Positions 44,776 to 52,410 of a stretch of 64,000 nucleotides of DNA are shown piece after piece (positions within the stretch are counted from its first letter, which is position 1; each line of letters begins with the position of its first letter). The position numbers were made by a program, and so were the translations under genes. The stretch is from an uncultured Eubacteriales bacterium (GTDB taxonomy: Bacteria; Bacillota; Clostridia; Oscillospirales; QAMX01), in assembly GCA_905205975.1 (NCBI GenBank), contig CAJLFQ010000003.1, positions 5,456-69,455 of the forward strand, in the 5' to 3' direction. Below the pieces are notes generated by a model, which searched no databases, had not been told where the DNA came from, and saw nothing but the letters and a program-made list of their open reading frames with translations.

Positions 44776-45576
44776 TCACCACTTTGCTTCTTCGCTGTGA
44801 TACGGCGTACCGATGAAACCAACCTGCGTGAAATCCTCCGGATTGTGACGGATGATATAGTCGAGATAAGCGGCGACAAGCCGGGAAGTCAGCAGGTATC
44901 CGGCCGGATTCAAATGGCCGTGCAGATAGAAATTCCGCCGGTATTCCGCATCCTCAACCGGACCGTATGCGGCGAAATCGAGGACATAGGTGAAATCAAA
45001 CAGCTTGGCAAAACCGTGGAGCAGCGCCGCGTGATCGCGGACGATTTGGTCATGTGCCTCGTCTCCGTTTGAAAGCATCGTCATCAAAAAGAAACGCGCT
45101 TTCGGCTGCATGGCCTTGAGCCGCTGAATGATCCGCGCGTACCAGCCGGCAAACGTTTCTTCGTTGTTTTTGGCGGGGTCATCAAGGCAGACATCGTCCG
45201 TCGAACCGACCGGCATCCGAAGGCCGAACAGGTCGTTGACACCCAGTGCAATGATGTAACAGGGGCAGAGCTTGTCTTCATCCCAGAAGTGGTTTGCTTC
45301 CGCGAAGCTTTGGCAGTATTCTTTTGCAGTCATGCCGCCGCGCGAAAAATTGTAGACCGTCGAGCCGACCAAACGGCCGAGATACTGTCCCCACGAAAAC
45401 TCAAAAAAGTCGTAGTAGCCGCGCTGGCCGGCCGAGTCGACCGCTTCAAATTCACCGGAGGAGAGACTGTCGCCGATGCAGGCAATCCGGCGGAAAATAC
45501 CTGCAAAACCGCCGTCTGCCGGAATCTGGTCAAGCGGTTTTTCGTTTTCAGAGGCATAATAACGTGCAAGATCCAT
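44776..45576 (-). CDS. SGNH/GDSL family hydrolase
   Basis: A 266-residue cytoplasmic esterase/lipase-like protein. Block I is IACIGDSLS with Ser37, block III is LGVND (Asn113). In block V the histidine lies in LHGHLNPAGY, where the usual aspartate three residues before it is replaced by leucine. Substrate is unknown. The start at 45576 follows AGAAAGAAGG. It has its own promoter, divergent from the PHP gene. Confidence 0.82.
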   Translation of the reverse strand: MDLARYYASENEKPLDQIPADGGFAGIFRRIACIGDSLSSGEFEAVDSAGQRGYYDFFEFSWGQYLGRLVGSTVYNFSRGGMTAKEYCQSFAEANHFWDEDKLCPCYIIALGVNDLFGLRMPVGSTDDVCLDDPAKNNEETFAGWYARIIQRLKAMQPKARFFLMTMLSNGDEAHDQIVRDHAALLHGFAKLFDFTYVLDFAAYGPVEDAEYRRNFYLHGHLNPAGYLLTSRLVAAYLDYIIRHNPEDFTQVGFIGTPYHSEEAKW

Positions 45577-45614
45577 CGCGTTGAAGCCTTCTTTCAGAAA
45601 AATGATTTTGATTC

Positions 45615-45643
45615 AGTATACCACAGAACGCAGGGAAGGTAAA
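45615..45643 (-). promoter_or_regulatory. Promoter of the SGNH hydrolase gene
   Basis: On the minus strand TTTACC (45643-45638), 17-base spacer, TATACT (45620-45615). Confidence 0.65.
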
Positions 45644-45652
45644 GAGCCAACC

Positions 45653-45681
45653 TTGCGAACGACAGAAAAATGTGCTACAAT
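45653..45681 (+). promoter_or_regulatory. Promoter of the PHP phosphatase gene
   Basis: TTGCGA (45653-45658), 17-base spacer, TACAAT (45676-45681). Confidence 0.65.
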
Positions 45682-45738
45682 ATGTAAAAAAGCATGCAGA
45701 AATGCAAAAACGGATTCCGGAAAGAAGGACTCGTACCC

Positions 45739-46515
45739 GTGTACGCAAATTATCATACCCATACGTTCCGCTGTCACCACGCCAATGGCACAGAACGCGA
45801 ATATATCGAGCAGGCCATCGAACGCGGTCTGCACACGCTTGGCTTTTCCGACCATGCGCCGTACTGCTTCCCGGATGGATATACCTCCGGTTTCCGGATG
45901 GCGATGTCCGAATTTGACGGCTACTGCCGGACGCTCAGCGATCTGAAACAGGCATACAAAGACGACATCGAACTCCACATCGGCCTCGAAATGGAATACT
46001 ATCCGGCGTATTTTGCCAAGACCCTTGAACGAATGAAGGGTTATCCGCTTGAATATCTGATTCTCGGCCAGCATTTCTTGGAGAATGAACAAAACGCGCC
46101 ATACAGCGGACGTGCTGAAAACGGGGCGGCTGAATTGATTCGCTACGTCGATCAAACCGCAGAAGCGATGGAAACGGGGTGCTATACCTATTTTGCGCAC
46201 CCGGATCTGATCCGGGCAGATGTGCCGCCGGAAACGTATCGGCACTGTATGACCCGCCTGTGTGAAACGGCGAAACGCTGCGGCATTCCGCTGGAGCTGA
46301 ATTTGCTCGGCCTCGGTGAACACCGGGCATACCCGACAGAAGCGTTCTGGTCGATTGTGAAAACCGTCGGCAGCGATGTCGTCGTCGGATGCGACGCACA
46401 CACGCCTGACGCCGTCGCCAACCCGGCTGTTTTGCAGGAAGCGGACGATTTCCTCAAACGATTCGACCTGACACCCCTGAAAACGGTGACGCTTCGGAAT
46501 CCGTTCTCGAACTGA
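45739..46515 (+). CDS. hisK: Histidinol-phosphatase, PHP family
   Basis: A 258-residue PHP-domain phosphatase. The metal-binding motifs YHTHTFRCHHANG, FSDHAP, GLEMEYYP, ILGQHF, FAHPDL and VVGCDAHTP occur in the order of HisK-type histidinol-phosphatases. No his genes are nearby, so another phosphoester could be the substrate. The start is GTG at 45739 with GAAGGA 9 bases upstream; the longer ATG frame at 45694 lacks a site and an equivalent in homologues. Confidence 0.85.
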   Translation: MYANYHTHTFRCHHANGTEREYIEQAIERGLHTLGFSDHAPYCFPDGYTSGFRMAMSEFDGYCRTLSDLKQAYKDDIELHIGLEMEYYPAYFAKTLERMKGYPLEYLILGQHFLENEQNAPYSGRAENGAAELIRYVDQTAEAMETGCYTYFAHPDLIRADVPPETYRHCMTRLCETAKRCGIPLELNLLGLGEHRAYPTEAFWSIVKTVGSDVVVGCDAHTPDAVANPAVLQEADDFLKRFDLTPLKTVTLRNPFSN

Positions 46516-46554
46516 ACAGAGACAACGGCAGGGATACCAAACCTGATTCCCCCA

Positions 46555-46584
46555 AAAACGGCTGAAGGATTCAGCCGTTTTTTT
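46555..46584 (+). terminator. Terminator of the PHP phosphatase gene
   Basis: A 12-bp perfect stem (46555-46566 with 46570-46581), 3-base loop, then a T run. Confidence 0.9.
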
Positions 46585-46747
46585 ATTTGCACCGCAAAAC
46601 AGCCATTTTTCGAGCCTGCATCCGCGTATGATGAAATGAGCGGCGCTCAGCGGAGAGAAAACAACAGCCTCCGGGTATGAATTCCACAAAAGCGAAGCAC
46701 ACTATGCGTAAAAGAATGCCAGAATCAACAGAAAGGCAAGATGATTC

Positions 46748-49117
46748 ATGAAAGCATGTATTCTCGCTGGCGGAGAAGGACGGCGGCTGCGGCCGCTGAC
46801 CTCGCATCTGCCAAAACCGATGGTGCCGCTGCTGGGGAAACCGCTGCTGCACCGGATTGTCAAGCAGCTCCGCGCAGAAGGCATCCGCGATATGGCGCTG
46901 ACATTGATGTACCTTCCGGATGTCATCCGCGATTTTTTGGGAGACGGCAGCGCATACGACGCCTCGTTTTTTTACGCAGTGGAAAAGGAGCCGATGGGGA
47001 CGGCCGGAGGTGTTCGCGCCTGCGCCGATTTTCTGCGCGGGGATGACTGCTTGGTCATCAGCGGCGACGCCGTGTTTGACTTTGACCTGGCGCAGGCATT
47101 CCGTTTTCACCGGGAACACGGCGCCGATGTGACGATCATCCTGAACCGCCAGGACAACCCGACGGAATATGGTCTGGTTCAGACCGATGCAGACGGACGC
47201 ATTCAACGATTCGCGGAGAAACCGGCGTGGTCAGAGGTGTTTACCAACGTCGTCAACACCGGCATTTACCTGCTGGCGCCATCTGTTTTGGAACGCATTC
47301 CGACGGGTCAGCCGTTTGATTTTTCAAAAGACCTTTTCCCGATGCTGCTGAAAGAAGGCGCGCGCCTCTATGGCTGTGAACTGAACGGTTACTGGTGCGA
47401 TATCGGCGATACTGCGGCGTATCTGCGCTGCTCGCTCGACGCACTCAATGGCCGCGTGCGGCTCGCAAATGCCGATGAAGCGATGATGGAAGCCGCCCCC
47501 GGCGTTTGGACGGCGCAGGGGAAAGCGTGTCCGGCGGGCGTTACGTTTGAAGGTCCGGTTTGGCTGCAAACGGGTGCGGTCGTGCTGCCCGGGGCCCATG
47601 TCGGGCCGAACGTCTGGCTGGGCGCCGGTGCTTATGTCGGCGAAAACAGCATCGTATCCGATTCAGTGGTCGACGGCACGCTGTCGGCGCACAGCGAAGC
47701 GGAGGGCGCCATTGTCTGTGCCGGCAGCTGCGTTGGCAGCGGCAGCGTCCTGTGCCGGGGCGCCGTGCTCGGCAGCGGCGTTCGTCTGGGAGAAAACTGC
47801 TATGTCAGCAGCGGCGTCCGCATCTATCCGGATATCGCCGTACCGCCCTCTTCCGTTGTCCGCGCAACGCTCACGGCAGGCGGCACGCAGTCTGCCGTCT
47901 TTGAAGAGGACGCCATCACCGGCACATTCGGGTGCGGATTGTCGCCGGAACTGGTGTCGGCCATCGGTTCCGCCTGCGCAGAGCTGCCGGGCGTCAATCG
48001 TGCGGCGCTGGGGTGCTCCGGCGGAGCGGACACACAGAGCCTGATGCAGTCGATGCTGGGCGGCATGACATCCGCCGGTATCCAAGTGCTGATTCACGAT
48101 GTCCCGTTTGCGGCGGGCGCAGCGGCTATGCCGAACCTGCTCGGTGTGCCGCTCTCTGTTTTCCTCGACAGCGGCGATGAATTGTCCATCCGTATGTATG
48201 CCGGAGACGGACGGCCGATTCCGCATGCTTGGCAGCGCAGGCTGGAGGGCGCCGTTGCCCGCGGGGAATACCGGCGGGTGCCGTCGATTTCGGCGGGTCG
48301 AATGCAGCCGATTCTGGGCGGAACAACACTGTATGCAGCCGCTGCGGCGTGCCCGAAATCCGCGCGAAAACTGAAAGCGGCCGTCCATGGACACCATCCT
48401 GCGGCATCCGCCCTGATGGAAGCACTGCGCATTTCAGGCTTTGATCTGCCGGTGCCGCCTGCACTCTGTTATGACGGACTGACGCTTTCAATTTCAAGGG
48501 ACGGATTCTATCTGACGGTTGCAGACGGTTCGTGCCGGCTCAGCTGTCAGGAAAGCGCTTCCATAGTGCTGCTGACTGCAATGCTCGAAACGCCGGGGAT
48601 GACACTGGCGCTGCCGGAAGACGCGCCGGAAGCATATGAGCAAATGGCCATACAAAACGGCGCCAGCGTCATCCGGCTTGGCCGCGACGGCAGGCGTGCC
48701 GCAGAGCTGTATGCGGCGCAGCCGTTTACGCATGATGCCATTGGCGGCGCCGTCATGCTGATTTCTTTCCTGGAATCCTCCGGAACCACCATACAGGCGC
48801 TGAAACCGCTCATACCGTCTTTTGGAACCCATGTGATGGAATTAGACAGCCCATGCGAAAAAAGCGACCTGATGCGTATGCTGGCGGAAAAAATGAAGCC
48901 GGAGGAATCTGACGGCCGCGGCGGCATGACATTCCGGCAAAATGGCGGGACGATCCGGGTGACGCCGTCTGCCAAGCGAAGCGCGCTGAAAATTCTGGCG
49001 GAAGGTTTTTCCGAGGAAATTGCCAGAGAGATTGCCGTCGACTTTGCAGAGCGGGCGGGACGGATTGCAGGCGGTAAATCAGAGAAAAACCGCAAAGCAG
49101 ATGGGAAATTCGATTGA
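46748..49117 (+). CDS. Sugar-1-phosphate nucleotidyltransferase fused to a degenerate phosphohexomutase domain
   Basis: A 789-residue protein. Residues 1-230 are a nucleotidyltransferase (KACILAGGEGRRLRPLTSHLPKP; EPMGTAGGVRAC) close to mannose-1-phosphate guanylyltransferases. Residues about 255-380 are left-handed beta-helix hexapeptide repeats (VWLQTGAVVLPGAHVGPNVW). Residues about 390-775 align with the phosphoglucomutase/phosphomannomutase fold, but the active-site serine loop (TASHNP in the family) is replaced by FLDSGDELSIRMYAG, so the mutase part is probably inactive. Likely role: GDP-mannose or another NDP-sugar for the cell surface. No promoter is clear upstream. Confidence 0.85.
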   Translation: MKACILAGGEGRRLRPLTSHLPKPMVPLLGKPLLHRIVKQLRAEGIRDMALTLMYLPDVIRDFLGDGSAYDASFFYAVEKEPMGTAGGVRACADFLRGDDCLVISGDAVFDFDLAQAFRFHREHGADVTIILNRQDNPTEYGLVQTDADGRIQRFAEKPAWSEVFTNVVNTGIYLLAPSVLERIPTGQPFDFSKDLFPMLLKEGARLYGCELNGYWCDIGDTAAYLRCSLDALNGRVRLANADEAMMEAAPGVWTAQGKACPAGVTFEGPVWLQTGAVVLPGAHVGPNVWLGAGAYVGENSIVSDSVVDGTLSAHSEAEGAIVCAGSCVGSGSVLCRGAVLGSGVRLGENCYVSSGVRIYPDIAVPPSSVVRATLTAGGTQSAVFEEDAITGTFGCGLSPELVSAIGSACAELPGVNRAALGCSGGADTQSLMQSMLGGMTSAGIQVLIHDVPFAAGAAAMPNLLGVPLSVFLDSGDELSIRMYAGDGRPIPHAWQRRLEGAVARGEYRRVPSISAGRMQPILGGTTLYAAAAACPKSARKLKAAVHGHHPAASALMEALRISGFDLPVPPALCYDGLTLSISRDGFYLTVADGSCRLSCQESASIVLLTAMLETPGMTLALPEDAPEAYEQMAIQNGASVIRLGRDGRRAAELYAAQPFTHDAIGGAVMLISFLESSGTTIQALKPLIPSFGTHVMELDSPCEKSDLMRMLAEKMKPEESDGRGGMTFRQNGGTIRVTPSAKRSALKILAEGFSEEIAREIAVDFAERAGRIAGGKSEKNRKADGKFD

Positions 49118-49133
49118 AAAGCAGAAACAACGC

Positions 49134-49162
49134 TTTACAAATCGCGCAGAATATGATATAAT
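49134..49162 (+). promoter_or_regulatory. Promoter of the RNase J gene
   Basis: TTTACA (49134-49139), 17-base spacer, TATAAT (49157-49162). Transcription would start near 49169, about 257 bases before the start codon. Confidence 0.75.
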
Positions 49163-49178
49163 ATAAAAGATCATTACG

Positions 49179-49350
49179 CTGTCCTGTGAAGTGCGGTTCG
49201 GCTCCGCGCTTCACAGGACAGGTAAACAGGAAAGCGAACTTGGTCTACATAAAGCGTTTGACCGGCGGGCGAGGCGGAGTCGCCGGCCGGTCAGATGGAT
49301 TCGTATGACGTGATTCATCAGATGATGGGGGCTTCCCCCTTTTCTTTTGT
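49179..49350 (+). promoter_or_regulatory. Structured leader of the RNase J mRNA
   Basis: Three hairpins follow each other. The first (49179-49191 with 49209-49221) has a perfect 13-bp outer stem and begins about 10 bases from the predicted 5' end. The second (49260-49272 with 49280-49292) has 13 bp with one mismatch. The third (GGGGG-CTT-CCCCC, 49327-49339) is followed by TTTTCTTTTG and looks like a short attenuator-type terminator. No protein frame fits this stretch. Confidence 0.6.
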
Positions 49351-49425
49351 TGCGCTTTTTTGCATTTTTGACGATTCAAAAACGGGCAGATTGGTGTCCC
49401 GTTCAAATTCAATACAGGAGAATAT

Positions 49426-51162
49426 ATGGCACATAAACTGAAAATAATCCCCCTTGGCGGTCTGAATGAGATCGGCAAGAATATGACCGTTTACGAGTAT
49501 AACGGCGACATCATCATCGTAGATGCAGGTCTGGCATTCCCGGACGAAGAAATGTACGGCGTCGACCTGGTCATCCCGGACTTTACCTATCTGGTGGAGC
49601 ATAAACGCAAGGTCAAAGCGATCTTCCTGACACACGGCCATGAAGACCACATCGGCTCCATCCCGTACCTCATGCGCGTCATTGACGCACCGATCTACTG
49701 CACCCAGCTGACGGCAGGGCTGGTGGAACTGAAGCTGGCGGAGCACAAGCTGCTCAGCAAAGTGACCATCAACCGCGTCCGCCCGGGCGACGTTGTGTCG
49801 GCCGGCGTGTTTTCGGTGGAATTTATCCAGGTCAACCATTCCATCATGGACAGCTGCGCCTTCGCCATTTCCACCCCGGTCGGCACGGTCGTGCAGACCG
49901 GCGACTTCAAAATCGACACGACCCCGATTGACGGCAAAATGATCGACCTGGCCCGCTTCGGCGAACTGGGCAGAAACGGCGTGCTGCTTCTTTTGTCCGA
50001 TTCCACCAACGTAGAGCGTCCGGGGCTGGCGATGTCGGAACGTATGGTCGGCGAGTCCTTCCGAAACATCTTCAAAGACTGCTCCAAACGCATCATCGTC
50101 GCATCGTTTGCCTCCAACATCCACCGCATCCAGCAAATTATTGACGCCGCCGTGGAAAACGGCAGAAAAGTTGCCGTTTCCGGCCGCAGCATGGAAAACA
50201 TTCTGAACCTCGGGCTGGAGCTGGGATATCTCCGCGTCCAGGATGACTGCCTGATCGACATTACGGCGATCGATAAATATCCGAAGAAAAAGGTCTGCAT
50301 CATCACGACCGGCAGTCAGGGCGAGCCGATGTCCGCACTGTCACGCATGGCGTTTGACAACCATAAGCAGGTCGAGATATCCAACGGCGACCTGGTCATT
50401 CTGTCTGCCAATCCGATTCCGGGCAACGAGAAAACCGTTTACCGCTTGGTCAACGAGCTGTTTAAGAAAGGCGCAGAAGTCATCTACGAACGGCTGGCCG
50501 AGGTTCACGTTTCCGGCCACGCATGCCGGGAAGAGCTGAAAATGATGCTCGCGCTGACCAAACCGAAATATTTCATGCCGGTTCACGGAGAATACCGCCA
50601 CTTGGTCAGCCATGCCAACTTGGCGGTCACCTGCGGCGTGCCGAAAAACAACGTCTTCATCTCGGAGATCGGCCGCATCCTGGAAATCAACAAAGACGGT
50701 GTCGCCAAGCTCGGCGGAACGGTTGCCTCCGGCAAGGTCCTTGTCGACGGCCTCGGCATCGGCGACGTCGGCAGCGTCGTTCTGCGCGACCGGAAGCACC
50801 TGTCGCAGGACGGGCTGATTGTGGTTGCGTTCTCGCTCAGCGAAGCCGATGCATCAATTCTGGCGGGGCCGGACATCATCACCCGCGGCTTCATCTATGC
50901 CAAAGAAGCGGAAGCGATTGTCGCACAACTGAAAGAATACGCTGTGCGGACGGTTGAAAACTGCCGTGCAAACAACGTGACCGATTGGCTGGCCATCAAA
51001 AATGAGCTGCGTTCCTCGCTGTCCTCATTCCTCTTCAAGCAGACGAAACGCTCTCCGATGATTCTGCCGGTGCTCCTCGGCGTGTCCAGCGAGCCGGGTG
51101 TCTCTTTCGATTGGGACGACGACAGTGACCGTGTTTCCCGGCCGTCGAAAAAGAAGAACTGA
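49426..51162 (+). CDS. rnj: Ribonuclease J
   Basis: A 578-residue metallo-beta-lactamase/beta-CASP ribonuclease with 5'-3' exonuclease and endonuclease activity, central to mRNA decay and rRNA maturation in Firmicutes. The metal motif THGHEDHIG covers residues 69-77, followed by QVNHSIMDS, QTGDFKID, the beta-CASP SDSTNVERPG and VHVSGHA, and the C-terminal HGEYRHL. The ATG follows CAGGAG. It has its own promoter and a long structured leader, and is followed by a strong bidirectional terminator. Confidence 0.97.
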   Translation: MAHKLKIIPLGGLNEIGKNMTVYEYNGDIIIVDAGLAFPDEEMYGVDLVIPDFTYLVEHKRKVKAIFLTHGHEDHIGSIPYLMRVIDAPIYCTQLTAGLVELKLAEHKLLSKVTINRVRPGDVVSAGVFSVEFIQVNHSIMDSCAFAISTPVGTVVQTGDFKIDTTPIDGKMIDLARFGELGRNGVLLLLSDSTNVERPGLAMSERMVGESFRNIFKDCSKRIIVASFASNIHRIQQIIDAAVENGRKVAVSGRSMENILNLGLELGYLRVQDDCLIDITAIDKYPKKKVCIITTGSQGEPMSALSRMAFDNHKQVEISNGDLVILSANPIPGNEKTVYRLVNELFKKGAEVIYERLAEVHVSGHACREELKMMLALTKPKYFMPVHGEYRHLVSHANLAVTCGVPKNNVFISEIGRILEINKDGVAKLGGTVASGKVLVDGLGIGDVGSVVLRDRKHLSQDGLIVVAFSLSEADASILAGPDIITRGFIYAKEAEAIVAQLKEYAVRTVENCRANNVTDWLAIKNELRSSLSSFLFKQTKRSPMILPVLLGVSSEPGVSFDWDDDSDRVSRPSKKKN

Positions 51163-51193
51163 AACGACTGCGTATGCAGAAACGTTCAAAAAC

Positions 51194-51229
51194 AAAAAGC
51201 CATGGGCGAAATTCGCCCATGGCTTTTTT
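51194..51229. terminator. Bidirectional terminator between rnj and the lipoprotein gene
   Basis: A nearly perfect palindrome (AAAAAGCCATGGGCGAA with its complement) with A and T runs at both ends, standing between convergent genes. Confidence 0.92.
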
Positions 51230-51274
51230 ACGGTGTGTTGATTCGGGATGTTTCAAATGGAACGTCCGGATGGG

Positions 51275-52306
51275 TTATCGGACGACAATGGAGTCGTAGT
51301 TCTTGTCGTTGATCTTGATTTTGGCCGCTTCGGAATGCTCATTCAGATAGTTCTGGAACTTCGCCTGAATCACGGTCTGATAATAGGTGGCATACTTGTC
51401 ATTGGAGAGTTCGTCGCGGATGATGATGTGATAGCCGTACTTCGTTTTGACCAGGTCGGAGATTTCACCGACCTGAAGCGCAAACGCGGCCGTTTCGTAT
51501 TCGGAAACCATTTCACCGGTCGTAAACGTCAGCGTGCCTTCGGAGGCGTTGTCGACTTCACCGTCTTTCCGGACGGCTTCAAAATCTTCGCCATTTTTCA
51601 AACGGGCCAGTGCGGCCTGTGCACGCTGATGTGCTTTCTCAATTTCTGCATCGCTCAGGGATGTTCCGGTGGAGGAGTTGATCGTCAGGAAGAGGAGCTG
51701 GCGCGTCGAAATATATTGTTCGGCGTAGTCTTCTTTGGCTTTGTCCTTTTCATCAGCCGTGAGGGCGAACTTTTGACCGTCGCCGAAGAGCTTCAGAAGC
51801 TTGGACATATACAGCGAATTTTCGAGATAGCGCGTATAGGCGCCGTCCGTTGTGCCGGACTTCTTGAGGAAGGTGTTGAAGCTCTTGGCGCCGCCGAGCG
51901 TCTGAATGAACTGCTCACGCGTGGCTTCAATGGTTTTCTTGTCGGAGGCGGTGATTTTCAGCTTGTTTTCTTTGGCAAGCTGGCGGCAGAGCTGTGCGCT
52001 CAAAGCCGTATTGGTCGCCGTCAGCAGCAGATAATCGCTCAGCGTGACGCCGTCGCTCAGCTCTTTGGAGAGCATATCGACATCCAGATTATAGAGGTTG
52101 TCAAAGGTCATCGTACCGTTTGAAATCTGGGAGCTGAACAGGTCATATTTCTGGAAGAAAAGGTGGACCATGATGTCATCGTAACAAACGTCGTCGCCGT
52201 TGACGGTAAAGATGGTCGCTTTGCGCGGGCTGCATCCGGCAAACAGCGTCAGACAAAGTGCAGCCAGGAGCATCAGAGAGACAGCGCGGAAGAGATGTTT
52301 TTTCAT
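51275..52306 (-). CDS. PrsA-like peptidylprolyl isomerase lipoprotein
   Basis: A 343-residue lipoprotein. The signal sequence ends in a lipobox with Cys25 (LTLFAGC). Residues about 40-180 are a SurA/PrsA-like helical chaperone region. The parvulin domain occupies about residues 190-305 (ISTRQLLFLTI; SEGTLTFTTGEMVSEYETAAF; TKYGYHIIIRDE). It probably folds exported proteins outside the membrane. The start is ATG at 52306, since AAAGGA is 10 bases upstream; the TTG three codons earlier is too near. Confidence 0.88.
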   Translation of the reverse strand: MKKHLFRAVSLMLLAALCLTLFAGCSPRKATIFTVNGDDVCYDDIMVHLFFQKYDLFSSQISNGTMTFDNLYNLDVDMLSKELSDGVTLSDYLLLTATNTALSAQLCRQLAKENKLKITASDKKTIEATREQFIQTLGGAKSFNTFLKKSGTTDGAYTRYLENSLYMSKLLKLFGDGQKFALTADEKDKAKEDYAEQYISTRQLLFLTINSSTGTSLSDAEIEKAHQRAQAALARLKNGEDFEAVRKDGEVDNASEGTLTFTTGEMVSEYETAAFALQVGEISDLVKTKYGYHIIIRDELSNDKYATYYQTVIQAKFQNYLNEHSEAAKIKINDKNYDSIVVR

Positions 52307-52348
52307 GTACGTCAATTCCTTTCATGGACGGAGCAGTTTACTCTTTTA

Positions 52349-52377
52349 ATAGTATCACGAATGGGGCAAAATGTAAA
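52349..52377 (-). promoter_or_regulatory. Promoter of the PrsA-like gene
   Basis: On the minus strand TTTACA (52377-52372), 17-base spacer, TACTAT (52354-52349). It lies between mfd and the lipoprotein gene. Confidence 0.65.
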
Positions 52378-52410
52378 GAGACCGGGGGATCTTTTTTGTG
52401 TAAATTCTTT

